DNA of 18,309 nt from the NCBI GenBank assembly GCA_036389715.1, contig DASVWH010000070.1:1-18309 (forward strand), read 5' to 3'. Both the position numbers and the translations under genes were made by a program. Positions 6,205-14,995 of this stretch are shown here, one piece after another; within the stretch, counting starts at the first letter, position 1, and the number at the start of each line of letters is the position of its first letter. The notes beneath the pieces are model-generated. The model was not told the origin of the DNA. It saw only the letters and a program-made list of their open reading frames with translations, and did no database searches. This DNA is from DASVWH01 sp036389715. Its GTDB lineage: Bacteria; Acidobacteriota; Blastocatellia; Pyrinomonadales; Pyrinomonadaceae.

Positions 6205-7491
6205 TCAGATCTCCAGGCGGGCGCGGTCAACGCTGAAGCCGTTGAGGTCGCCGAGCGCCGCGAGCGCCAGTTGGTCCGAGGTAAAGTATTGACGCGCAAT
6301 CCTTTGCAGGTCTTCGACGGCCACGGCTTCGAGCCTCGCGAGCACTTCGTCCGGCGTAATCCGGCGGCCGTGAATCATCTCCTGGCGGGCCAGCGCCCCG
6401 GCGCGCACGCTCGAAGATTCGAGGCCGAGGAGGATGGAAGACGATGCCTGGTCCTTGACGAGCTTCAGTTCATCCTCCGTCACGCTCTCGCGGACGATGC
6501 GGCGCATCTCCGCCAGCGAGAGGTCCAGCACCTCGTCCAGCTGCGCGGGCGACGTTCCCGCGTAGATCGTAAAAATCCCGATGTCCGTAAAGGCGTTCGA
6601 GCCCGCTCCGACCGAATAGGCCAGCCCGCGCTCCTCCCTGATTGACTGCCAGAGACGGCTCGAAGTGTTGCCGCCGATGACGTTGGCCAGGAGGCTGGCG
6701 GCAAAGCGGTCTTCGCTTCTGGCCGCGGGCCAGGGCGTGGCGATAATCAGGTGGGCCTGCTCCAGCTCCTTCTTGCGCTCGATCAGGATGGGCGCGCCGT
6801 GCTGCGGCCGGGCGGCTTCCTGAGAGCCTTGCGGCGAGACGCAGAGGGCCTCCGCGCCCCGCCCGAAGGCGCGCGCGGCCATCTCGACCAGGCGGTCGTG
6901 CTCGACATTTCCGGCCGCGGCGATGACCAGATTGCGCGGCGCAAACTCGCGCGCGTGAAACCGGGCCGTCTTCTCGCGGTCGAAGGAGGAGACGGTCTCC
7001 TCCGTGCCTTCTATCGGGCGGCCGAGCGGATGGTCAGGGAAATAGGCGGCGTTGAAAAGCTCCGCCAGAAACTCGTCTGGCGTGTCCTCGACCATCTTCA
7101 TCTCTTCGATGATGACCTTCTGCTCGCGTTGGAGGTCCGCGGTCTCGAAGCGCGGCCGGGCCAGCATGTCGGACAGCAGGTCGAACGCCTGCGGGAGCGC
7201 CTTGTCCGCGATTTTCATGGTAAAGCCCGTCACTTCGTGTGAAGTGTAGGCGTCGAGATGGCCGCCGAGGCGGTCGGATTCGATGGCGATGTCCAGCGCG
7301 GAGCGCCGCTCTGTGCCCTTAAAGACAGCGTGCTCAATGAAATGGCAGATGCCGTTAAGCTCCGCAGCTTCGTGGCGAGAGCCCCGCCGGACCCAGATGC
7401 CGATGGTCGCCGAGCGCAGGCCCGGCATTCGCTCGCTCAAAATCACCAGCCCGTTGTCGAGCCTGGTTGATTGAATCTCATCTATCATCAT
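6205..7491 (-). CDS. M16-family zinc peptidase (processing-peptidase-like)
   Basis: 428 residues, the length of the short single-chain M16 peptidases that pair as homodimers. The inverted zinc motif HFIEH is at 50-54 (His50, Glu53, His54), and the third ligand is Glu130 in VIIEEMKM, 76 residues further on as expected. The second, inactive M16 half follows (GGNTSSRLWQSIREERGLAYSVGAGSN...FTIYAGTSPAQ), including the conserved R-x-x-GLAY segment. It has no signal peptide, so it is probably cytoplasmic, where such enzymes degrade or trim peptides. Two adjacent ATGs (7491 and 7488) are possible starts; no good ribosome site is seen. It heads the minus-strand run of hydrolase, lipoprotein, purB and purS. 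Confidence 0.95.
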   Translation of the reverse strand: MMIDEIQSTRLDNGLVILSERMPGLRSATIGIWVRRGSRHEAAELNGICHFIEHAVFKGTERRSALDIAIESDRLGGHLDAYTSHEVTGFTMKIADKALPQAFDLLSDMLARPRFETADLQREQKVIIEEMKMVEDTPDEFLAELFNAAYFPDHPLGRPIEGTEETVSSFDREKTARFHAREFAPRNLVIAAAGNVEHDRLVEMAARAFGRGAEALCVSPQGSQEAARPQHGAPILIERKKELEQAHLIIATPWPAARSEDRFAASLLANVIGGNTSSRLWQSIREERGLAYSVGAGSNAFTDIGIFTIYAGTSPAQLDEVLDLSLAEMRRIVRESVTEDELKLVKDQASSSILLGLESSSVRAGALARQEMIHGRRITPDEVLARLEAVAVEDLQRIARQYFTSDQLALAALGDLNGFSVDRARLEI

Positions 7492-8014
7492 TGCTGAAAT
7501 AATTTTGACTCCGGTTGGCGAAAGAAAGAGACGCGAAATGTTAAGTCAGCATCCTAACATGGCATAAAATCGGCGGCAAACTCAGGGCAAGCGACGAAGA
7601 CGAAAGCGACAGGGAAGCTCAGGCCGTGGCGCTTCAACTGGCACCGCCGCGCTCCGGGCCCCTTTTTCATCCTCGCGCCCGGACGGCCCGCGGCCAGGCT
7701 CTCGCAATCCATCCCGCGCGACGGGTTTGCGCATCAGAGCGACAGTAAAAGGGGCAGGATGCTTGACACATTTCGTCTAATTGGCGGAAAATGACGCCTT
7801 CTCAAGCGGGTAAGTGTAAGCTGGTGTCACCCTTTGGCGAATACCGGCGCGCGGCTTGAAAGTAGCAACGCCGGACAACCTCGCCCCGGTTGTCTCGAAT
7901 CGAAGCCCTGAACGAGAATCTTTCCCGGCCGTGACGTGGCATCAAAGAGACTGTTTGTTTGCAGACGCGCTTGCACCTGATAACGAGGTCAAGGCGCGCG
8001 GAGGTTTTGCCGCG
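7492..8014. other. 523-bp divergent intergenic region
   Basis: Lies between the diverging M16 peptidase and barrel-protein genes. It holds a 6-bp inverted repeat, ATGTTA (7538-7543) and TAACAT (7555-7560), with an 11-base loop near the peptidase start; this is a possible operator. It also holds a candidate promoter at 7763-7792. The plus-strand frame is open from 7856, but its first 53 codons have no signal or family character and are treated as leader. No RNA gene was recognised. Confidence 0.5.
7763..7792 (+). promoter_or_regulatory. Candidate sigma-70-type promoter of the barrel-protein gene
   Basis: A perfect TTGACA at 7763-7768 is followed after 18 bp by GAAAAT (4 of 6 matches to TATAAT) at 7787-7792. 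It points toward the gene at 8015 and would leave a leader of about 215 bases. The -35 is good; the -10 and the spacing are only fair. Confidence 0.4.
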
Positions 8015-9790
8015 ATGAGAAAAGCCCTACATCTGAGTCTGACGCTGCTCGTCCTGATGCTCATCGGCGTGGCGGGCGCGAGGCCTGCGGCTGCGGCCGG
8101 ACGCATCGCCACCATCAGCGGCTCAGTCAAGGATAGCCAGGGCAATCCGATTGTCGGCGCTGTCGTCTCGCTGCTCAAAAACGGCGCGGACGAAGTGGTC
8201 AAACAGGTTCGCAGCGCCGCCGACGGGAGCTTCATCGCAAAGATTGCGCCGGGTCGTTACGGCCTGCGCGCCATCGCCGACGGCTTCAACGCAGTGCTCT
8301 TCGATTCCGTCCAGGTGCGCCCGGCCGACCAGGTCGTCTATCGCTTCAACCTCGAACCCGTCGGCAGGGGCCGCACGGCCCCGGAGCGCCGCAAAGACCG
8401 CGACGACCGCAAGTGGATTCTCCGCTCGCAGCTCGGCCGCCGCTCGATCTTCCAGGCCGGGGAGGGCGTGGACGAAACCATCAGCGCCATTCTCGATGAC
8501 GAGGCGAGCGCGGACGAAGCCCCCGCGGGCCGGGCCGCGGATTCCGTCACGCAGACGGCCGCTGCCGACGACGGCACGACGCAGCCCGCACGCACTCAGG
8601 GCGTCGTCGAGACCTACCTGGCAAGCTCTTCGAGCACGCTCGCGCCCAATTATCTGGGCCTTAATTTCGCTTTTGCACGGCCCGCCACAAACGAGATTGA
8701 CCTGATTTTGGCCGGGCAGACCGGAACGGGGCAGGCCGCGCCGCAGCGCCTGGACGCGACAGCCCGTCTGCGCGCGGGCGACAATCACCGCCTGAGCTTC
8801 AGCGCCGCCGGGGCCATCCTTAATACACACAGACCCCGGAACGAGAATGCAGACCGCAAGCTCGGGCAGCTTTCACTGCGCGCCGTTGACGAGTGGGTCG
8901 TGCGCGACAGCGTCGTGATCGTGCTCGGGCTCGACTATTCGCGTTTCCTCGGGGCGGGCAACGACAGCTCGATCAGCCCGCGCCTCGGGCTCCAGTTTGA
9001 CGCCAGCCCGCGGACCCGCGTCAGGGCCGCTTATGCGCCTTCAGGCGACTGGGCGAAGGCCGCGCAGAGCATTAACGAGTTTGAAAACAGCCAGGTCGTC
9101 TTTCAGCAGCCGGACTCCATGCCGGTCGCCTACGTGGACGGCCGCGCCGTGCTGGAGCGCAGCAGCCGTTTCGAGTTCGGCGTCGAGCGGGTGCTCGATA
9201 ACCGTTCGAGCGTCGAAGCGACGGCCTTCTTCGACACGACCTCGAATCGCGGCGTCGGCATCCTCAGCCTGCCGCTCTCGGCATTCTCAGGAGAGGCCGG
9301 TTCCGCCCTCAACAGCGTCGCCAATCAGCAGGGCGCGGCGCGCGGCATGCGCCTCGTCTATACGCGCCGCATCGGCCGCATCTTCAGCGCGGCGGCCGGG
9401 TATTCGGCCGGGCGCGGCCAGACCCTTTCGGCCAAAGGCTTGACGAGCCCGGCCGAAGTCTTCGGCAACGGATTTTTCCAGACCGCGGCCCTTGAGATGA
9501 ACGCTAATCTCGACACGGGAACGCGCATCCGCACAGTCTTTCGTTTCTCGCCGCGTGCGACTGTCTTCGCCATCGATCCCTTCGCGGGCCGCCTGGCGGT
9601 CTACGACCCTTCGTTGAGCGTGCTGGTTACGCAGGAGCTGCCGACCTTCGGCCTGCCCGTCCGGGCCGAGGCCGTGATTGACGCGCGCAACCTGCTCGAC
9701 ACGCAGGTTTGCACGGACGATGGCGAGACGCTGATGTCAATTGACGCGGCGCGGCGCTCGGTGCGCGGCGGCATCTCCGTCAGGTTCTAA
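8015..9790 (+). CDS. Secreted outer-membrane barrel-like protein with carboxypeptidase-regulatory domain
   Basis: 591 residues from the ATG at 8015, chosen because GGAGG lies at 8000-8004 and the protein then begins with a clear signal peptide (MRKALHLSLTLLVLMLIGV...ARPAAAA). An upstream in-frame start at 7856 would bury that signal. Residues 33-115 are a carboxypeptidase-regulatory (transthyretin-like) domain: ISGSVKDSQGNPIVGAVVSL, DGSFIAKIAPGRYGLRAIADGF. A charged, proline-poor linker follows (about 118-200). The rest alternates polar and hydrophobic residues in strands, as in TonB-dependent receptor barrels, and ends in Phe (GGISVRF), the usual outer-membrane signal. No plug domain is visible between linker and barrel, so transport by the TonB mechanism is doubtful. 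It could be a structural or adhesive barrel. Confidence 0.75.
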   Translation: MRKALHLSLTLLVLMLIGVAGARPAAAAGRIATISGSVKDSQGNPIVGAVVSLLKNGADEVVKQVRSAADGSFIAKIAPGRYGLRAIADGFNAVLFDSVQVRPADQVVYRFNLEPVGRGRTAPERRKDRDDRKWILRSQLGRRSIFQAGEGVDETISAILDDEASADEAPAGRAADSVTQTAAADDGTTQPARTQGVVETYLASSSSTLAPNYLGLNFAFARPATNEIDLILAGQTGTGQAAPQRLDATARLRAGDNHRLSFSAAGAILNTHRPRNENADRKLGQLSLRAVDEWVVRDSVVIVLGLDYSRFLGAGNDSSISPRLGLQFDASPRTRVRAAYAPSGDWAKAAQSINEFENSQVVFQQPDSMPVAYVDGRAVLERSSRFEFGVERVLDNRSSVEATAFFDTTSNRGVGILSLPLSAFSGEAGSALNSVANQQGAARGMRLVYTRRIGRIFSAAAGYSAGRGQTLSAKGLTSPAEVFGNGFFQTAALEMNANLDTGTRIRTVFRFSPRATVFAIDPFAGRLAVYDPSLSVLVTQELPTFGLPVRAEAVIDARNLLDTQVCTDDGETLMSIDAARRSVRGGISVRF

Positions 9791-10174
9791 AGCGAGGCGC
9801 GTGCGAGGGAGCGCGAACAGCACCCCGAGCCGATAATATTCACGGGCAGGTCTCTCCCCGGTTCAACCCGTTTGCCTGCCGCCTTTTTCAAAGTCCTCTC
9901 CAAATTCTCGGACAAGTCCAAAAACTTGGATGCGAACCAGCGCCCGGACTTCCCCGATTGGGGAGGCGTTAGACGTATATCTTATCTGAGAGGCGGTTGG
10001 CGAAGCCAAGGGCCATTGCCGGGCGTGCATTCAGACACGCTCCGGGGCTGCCCGGAAAAGAGGCCGCCGCGCGAGGGATTGGAACATTGATTGCCTGAAG
10101 TTTACCGATGTTGAAGTGTGCGCAGCGCCTGGCGGCCCTGGCGAAGAGCTTAAATGAGCGCTTGATGAGGTGAC
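9791..10174. other. 384-bp intergenic region before the kinase gene
   Basis: Holds the terminator at 9845-9888. It also holds small hairpins TCCCC-GATT-GGGGA (9951-9964) and TTGGC-GAA-GCCAA (9997-10009), and an AT-rich TATATCTTATCT stretch near 9976 that could include a -10 box without a clear -35. A 72-codon open frame across it begins at TTG inside the terminator and is not believed. Confidence 0.4.
9845..9888 (+). terminator. Hairpin terminator of the barrel-protein gene
   Basis: GGCAGG (9845-9850) pairs with CCTGCC (9875-9880). The 24-base loop contains a smaller GGTTCAACC hairpin. GCC and five Ts follow. The stem is short, but the position, 55 bp after the stop, fits. Confidence 0.5.
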
Positions 10175-13144
10175 ATGAAGGGGTCTGTGCTGACAACTAG
10201 AGCGTGGGTACTGCTGGTTGCGGCGGCTTTGCTCGCCGTGGCCGGGACGCTCAATCTGACCCAGCGCTGGAAGCACAAGTCTCCGCCCACCGACGGCATC
10301 AACTGGGTTCAGACCGAAGAGGGCATCGTCGCCGATTCCGTTGACCCGAACTCTAAGGTCGGGCGCGCTGGCATCCTCAGCATCCGCCCCGGAGACTACC
10401 TGCGCGGCATCATCACGGAGGCCGCGCCCGAGATGCGCCAGGAAGTCCGCTACGTTCAGGACATCTCGATCTTCCTGGAAGAGGCAGGGGTCGGCGGCCA
10501 CCTCATCTACCTCATCGAGAGGCCCGGCAACTCTGAGGATTCCCGCAACTGGCAGGCGGATGTTTACCCCGAAGAGGTTGCGACCTGGCAGACGCACGAC
10601 CTCTACGTCAACTTCATCGGGCTGGTCTATCTCTTCGCGGGCCTCTTCGTGCTCTTCAAGCAGGGCGGGCGCGCGCCCTTCGTCACACACTTTGCGACGC
10701 TCTGCCTGACGGCCTTCGTCTTTCATTTCTTCAAAGCCACGGGGCAGTACGAAGACCTCGACGTGGCCATCGCGTTTCTCGACGATGCCGCGTTCATCCT
10801 CTTCGCGCCGCTGCTGGTCCATTTCTGCGCACGCTATCCCGTTCACCAGCAGATTTCTCACGAGCGGCGCTGGCCCGTGGCGCTGCTCTACGCCCCGGCC
10901 GTTCTGCTCTGCCTGGTCGCGGCCCTGCTCTACAACGTCACGCAGTTGACGCCGCCCTCGCGCCTGCCCTTCTCCGCGAGGTTCATCCAGGGCTATTACA
11001 TAGCCATCTTCGTCCACTTCATGCTCGGCGTTTTGACGGGCGCGGCGCTGCTCGTGCGCACCTTCGTCAAGAGCGAATCGGCCATCATCCGCCAGCAGCT
11101 CAAGTGGGTCGTCTGGGGCTCGGCGCTGGCCCTCACGCCGTTCACGCTGCTCTACGCGATTCCCTTCGTCTTCGGCGTCAGAACCGAAGGCTGGCTGGCC
11201 GACATAGCCGTCGTGCCGCTGGTCCTGATCCCGCTCACGTTCGGCAATTCCGTAGTCCGCTACAGGTTGATGGATGTGGACATAGTGGTGCGCCGCGCGG
11301 CCGTCTATGCGCTCTCGACCATCGCCATCGCGCTGATGATCGGGGCTGTGGTCTACGCCGCCGGGCTCTACGCGCTGGTGGGCGAAGTGGGCATTGACGA
11401 GCTGACGCTGAGAGCGGGCGAAGTGAGCATTAACTGGCTGACGTTGAGAGTGGCCGGAGCGGTCGTCGCCATGACGGCCATCGTGATGATCGCCGCGCCC
11501 ATCAAAAAATTCTTGCAGGAGCGGACCGACCGGCTCTTCTACGGCGAACGCTACGACATGCGCAACGGGCTGCTCGACTTCGGGCGCACGCTCTCGGCGA
11601 CGACCGCGCTCGACCCGCTCTTGAACGCGCTCGTCAGCCGCTTGCAGCAGGTGCTCAACGTCAGTCGCATCGCCATCTTCATCGAAGACCAGCGCGAGCC
11701 CGCCGGTTACCGCGTGGCGCGTGCCGTCGGGCTCTCGTCGGCGATGATCGTGCCGCCGGATTTCCGCGAGATGATTCGTGCGCGCTCGGCCGAGACGGGC
11801 ATCGTCCGCGCCGACGACCTGGATTTGATACCGCAGACGGCGAGCTTCGTCCGGCGCGCCCTGCACTATTACGTTCCGTGCGTCGTCCGCGGGCGGATGG
11901 TCGCCGTCATCGGGCTCGGGCGCTCGTCCGACGGCGCGCTGCTGTCGAGCGAGGACGTTGAAATCCTGCGCACGGTCTCCGGCTACGTCGCGGTCGCCAT
12001 CGAAAACAGCCTGCTCTACCAGGAACAGCAGGAGCGCGCCGCCGAGCTTGAGCTGTTAAAGGAGCTGAACGAATCCATCGTCGAATCAATCAACGTCGGG
12101 CTGCTGGCCGTCAACCTGGACGGGAACATCACGCACTGCAACTCGGCGCTTGAAGAGATGCTCGGCGTGCATCGCGACGAGGCCATCGGGAGACACGTCG
12201 AAGACCTCTTCGCGGACGATTTCGCGGAGACGTTGCAGCAGGTGCTCGGCAACGCCAAGTGGCATCTGACGGAGCTGCGCCACATCTACAAGCTGCATAC
12301 GGAGACGCGTTCGGGGCGGCTGCTGGTGCTCAACATCGCGCTCGCTCCCCTCCAGGTCACCTCGCAGGAGCGCACCGGCGCGCTCGTCGTGCTCGAAGAT
12401 GTGACCTCCAGGATGCGGCTCGAAGAGCAGTTGCAGCAGCGCGAGAAGCTGTCGAGTATCGGGTTGCTGGCCGCAGGTGTGGCCCATGAAGTCAACACGC
12501 CGCTGACGGGGGTCTCTTCCTACACGCAGATGCTGCTCGGGATGCTGCCCGAAACCGACCCGAAACACGCGTTGCTGCAAAAGGTGCGTCGCCAGGCCGA
12601 CCGCGCCTCCGACATCGTCAATAACCTGTTGAACTTTTCGCGCACCGGCGGCGCGACCGAATTTACGGAGCTGGAAGTCAACCGCGTGCTCGAAGACACG
12701 CTGCAACTGCTGGAGCCGCAATTGCGCCGCAGCCAGATAGAGATCGTCCGCGACTATAACCCGCATCTTCCGAAGGCAATCGGCAATGCCGTCAAGCTCC
12801 AGCAGGTCTTCACCAACCTGATCTTGAATGCGCGCGACGCCATTCCCGAGGGCGGACGCATTACGCTCTCGACGGCTTCGACCGACGACGAGACGATAGT
12901 GATCGAAGTGATAGACACCGGAATCGGAATCGCGCCCGAAAACGTCGCCAAGATTTACGATCCGTTCTTTACCACCAAGGGCGTCGGGCGCGGGACGGGC
13001 CTCGGGCTCGCAGTGACCTACGGCATCGTCCAGGAGCACGCGGGGCACATCGCGGTCGAGAGCACGCCGGGCAAAGGGACGACGTTTCGCATCACGCTGC
13101 CGACGGTTGATGCGCGCACGCACCTGCAAGCCGCCAGCGATTAG
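10175..13144 (+). CDS. Membrane sensor histidine kinase, PDZ-like + multi-span + GAF + PAS
   Basis: 989 residues; GAGGTGA precedes the ATG. Order of domains: a first membrane helix (11-27), an extracytoplasmic PDZ-like domain (about 40-117; GIVADSVDPNSKVGRAGI, RPGDYL), seven or so further membrane helices (145-445), GAF (about 462-615), a short coiled linker, PAS (about 630-745), HisKA with phospho-acceptor His771 (LLAAGVAHEVNTPLTG), and HATPase with N-box Asn885 (NLILNARDAI), DTGIGI (914-919) and GRGTGLGLAV. Loss of identity between the membrane helices near 403-426 is due to a 12-residue tandem repeat. The VAHEVNTPL box resembles NtrB-type kinases that pair with sigma-54 activators. The next gene, 106 bp on, is such an activator and is almost surely its partner. 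The signal sensed is unknown. Confidence 0.95.
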   Translation: MKGSVLTTRAWVLLVAAALLAVAGTLNLTQRWKHKSPPTDGINWVQTEEGIVADSVDPNSKVGRAGILSIRPGDYLRGIITEAAPEMRQEVRYVQDISIFLEEAGVGGHLIYLIERPGNSEDSRNWQADVYPEEVATWQTHDLYVNFIGLVYLFAGLFVLFKQGGRAPFVTHFATLCLTAFVFHFFKATGQYEDLDVAIAFLDDAAFILFAPLLVHFCARYPVHQQISHERRWPVALLYAPAVLLCLVAALLYNVTQLTPPSRLPFSARFIQGYYIAIFVHFMLGVLTGAALLVRTFVKSESAIIRQQLKWVVWGSALALTPFTLLYAIPFVFGVRTEGWLADIAVVPLVLIPLTFGNSVVRYRLMDVDIVVRRAAVYALSTIAIALMIGAVVYAAGLYALVGEVGIDELTLRAGEVSINWLTLRVAGAVVAMTAIVMIAAPIKKFLQERTDRLFYGERYDMRNGLLDFGRTLSATTALDPLLNALVSRLQQVLNVSRIAIFIEDQREPAGYRVARAVGLSSAMIVPPDFREMIRARSAETGIVRADDLDLIPQTASFVRRALHYYVPCVVRGRMVAVIGLGRSSDGALLSSEDVEILRTVSGYVAVAIENSLLYQEQQERAAELELLKELNESIVESINVGLLAVNLDGNITHCNSALEEMLGVHRDEAIGRHVEDLFADDFAETLQQVLGNAKWHLTELRHIYKLHTETRSGRLLVLNIALAPLQVTSQERTGALVVLEDVTSRMRLEEQLQQREKLSSIGLLAAGVAHEVNTPLTGVSSYTQMLLGMLPETDPKHALLQKVRRQADRASDIVNNLLNFSRTGGATEFTELEVNRVLEDTLQLLEPQLRRSQIEIVRDYNPHLPKAIGNAVKLQQVFTNLILNARDAIPEGGRITLSTASTDDETIVIEVIDTGIGIAPENVAKIYDPFFTTKGVGRGTGLGLAVTYGIVQEHAGHIAVESTPGKGTTFRITLPTVDARTHLQAASD
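11382..11453 (+). repeat. 36-bp in-frame tandem duplication in the kinase gene
   Basis: Units at 11382-11417 and 11418-11453 match at 30 of 36 bases. They code GEVGIDELTLRA and GEVSINWLTLRV (residues 403-426), in a loop between two predicted membrane helices. Confidence 0.85.
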
Positions 13145-13168
13145 AACAATAGAGGCCGGAGACGAGGG

Positions 13169-13208
13169 GGTCAGAGCTTAGTTGATCGTAGATAACTAGC
13201 CTCTGACC
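13169..13208 (+). promoter_or_regulatory. Inverted repeat between kinase and regulator genes
   Basis: GGTCAGAG (13169-13176) pairs with CTCTGACC (13201-13208). An inner AGTT/AACT extends the stem. It is not followed by a clean T-run (TCTATTTGCTGTCTT), so it may be a weak terminator, a processing signal or an operator that tunes the regulator relative to the kinase. Confidence 0.5.
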
Positions 13209-13250
13209 TCTATTTGCTGTCTTGACGATTTCTGAGTTAGCTTATTAGTT

Positions 13251-14660
13251 ATGGCGAAGAAGGGTTCAGTGCTCGTCGTGGACGACGAGGAGATCATGCG
13301 CGACGTGCTGGAAACGCTGCTCTCGGCGGACGGCTATCGCGTTGAGCTGGCGAAGACTGGGGAAGAGGGTTTGGAAGCCTACGGGCGCAGGGCCTACGAC
13401 GTAGTCCTGCTCGATGTCTCGATGCCGGGGATGGGGGGCCTGCGCGCCCTCGAAGAGTTTTTGAAGATGGACGCGGAAGGGGCCGTTATTATGATAACGG
13501 CTTACGCGACCTTCGACACGGCCATCGCCGCCTGGGAAAAGGGCGCTTTTGGCTGCATCCGCAAGCCTTTCCAGAACGAGCAGATTACGGCGACGGTGGC
13601 CGCCGGAATCAAGCGCCGCCGCAAAGAAGAGGAGCGGCAGACGCTGCGGCGTGCGATGAGCCGCGCCGTCGACCGCGGCGCGATGGTCGGACATTCCGAT
13701 GTCATGCAGGAGGTCTTCCGCCTAGTGGACCAGGTCGCCCCGGCGCGCTCGACCGTGCTCATTACGGGCGAATCAGGGACGGGCAAGGAGTTGATCGCCA
13801 AGGCCATTCACGAGGCGAGCCCGCGCGCCACCAAGCCCTTCGTCACCGTCAATAGCTCCAACATCCCTTCGGAGCTGTTGGAATCGGAGCTGTTCGGCCA
13901 CACGCGCGGCGCATTCACGGGCGCGGTCGCGGCCAAGAAGGGGCTCTTTGAGGTCGCCGACGGCGGCTCTATCTTTCTGGACGAGATCGGCGACATCCCG
14001 CCGGAGACGCAGGCGCGGCTCTTGCGCGTTATTCAGGAGCGCGAGTTTACGCCGCTCGGCGATACGAGCCCGCGCCGCGTGGACGTGCGAATCATCGCCG
14101 CGACCAACGTGGATTTGAAAGAGGCCGTCAGGCAGGGCACTTTTCGCGAAGACCTCTACTACAGGCTCTCGGTCGTGCCGATTGAGCTGCCGCCCTTGCG
14201 CAATCGCCGCCAGGACATCCTGCTCCTGGCCCAGCACTTCATCCGCAAGTTTAATGAGGAGAACGGACGCCACGTCGCCGAGCAGATCAAGCCGGACGTG
14301 CTGGCGCTGCTCGAAGCCTATTCGTGGCCGGGCAACGTCCGCGAGTTGGAAAACGCCATCGAGCGCGCCGTCGTCATCGCGCCCGGACAGGAGATTACGC
14401 GGGAATGCCTGCGGCCGGAAATCAACGACCCGCAATCGAACAGCGCGACCACCCGCGACAGCAGCAGCGGCGCGGCCGCACTCGACATAGGGCGCGGCAT
14501 CAACTTCTACGACGAAGTGCGCCGCTTCGAGATTGACCTGATCCGTCGCGCCCTGGAGCAGACCAGCGGCCACCAATCACGCGCCGCGCGCCTGCTCGGG
14601 ATGAATGCGACGACGCTCAATTCCAAGATCAAAATCTATAACATAGACCCGCGGCAGTAA
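13251..14660 (+). CDS. NtrC-family sigma-54-dependent response regulator
   Basis: 469 residues with the full three-part layout. The receiver domain (1-120) has the acidic pair Asp11/Asp12, phospho-acceptor Asp55 (VVLLDVSMPG) and Lys105 (RKPF). The AAA+ domain (about 145-380) has Walker A GESGTGKE (173-180), the sigma-54 contact loop GAFTGA (220-225), Walker B GGSIFLDEI (239-246), and SWPGNVRELENAIERAV near its end. A Fis-type helix-turn-helix (about 438-466; HQSRAARLLGMNATTLNSKIK) binds enhancer DNA. On phosphorylation by the upstream kinase it should form a ring that opens sigma-54 promoters. The ATG at 13251 has only a weak ribosome site. The one good sigma-54 promoter seen in this window is at 2376-2391; whether it is a target is inference. 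Confidence 0.97.
   Translation: MAKKGSVLVVDDEEIMRDVLETLLSADGYRVELAKTGEEGLEAYGRRAYDVVLLDVSMPGMGGLRALEEFLKMDAEGAVIMITAYATFDTAIAAWEKGAFGCIRKPFQNEQITATVAAGIKRRRKEEERQTLRRAMSRAVDRGAMVGHSDVMQEVFRLVDQVAPARSTVLITGESGTGKELIAKAIHEASPRATKPFVTVNSSNIPSELLESELFGHTRGAFTGAVAAKKGLFEVADGGSIFLDEIGDIPPETQARLLRVIQEREFTPLGDTSPRRVDVRIIAATNVDLKEAVRQGTFREDLYYRLSVVPIELPPLRNRRQDILLLAQHFIRKFNEENGRHVAEQIKPDVLALLEAYSWPGNVRELENAIERAVVIAPGQEITRECLRPEINDPQSNSATTRDSSSGAAALDIGRGINFYDEVRRFEIDLIRRALEQTSGHQSRAARLLGMNATTLNSKIKIYNIDPRQ

Positions 14661-14995
<335 letters not shown>

Noticed and set aside
7639..7653. TGGCACC upstream of the barrel gene as a second sigma-54 promoter
   Set aside because: Ten bases after GG the sequence is CT, not GC; the strict spacing fails.
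9872..10090. A 72-codon plus-strand frame in the gap before the kinase
   Set aside because: Starts at TTG inside a terminator hairpin and has no ribosome site or family features.
10031..11866. A 611-codon open frame on the minus strand opposite the kinase gene
   Set aside because: Its translation is low-complexity Arg/Asp/Glu/Gln/His without domains, and it lies opposite a clear kinase with all motifs. GC-rich third positions keep the antisense frame open.
12086..13129. A 347-codon minus-strand frame opposite the kinase catalytic part
   Set aside because: Same codon-bias shadow; no family features.
13773..14576. A 267-codon minus-strand frame opposite the NtrC-type regulator
   Set aside because: Shadow of the AAA+ domain coding sequence.
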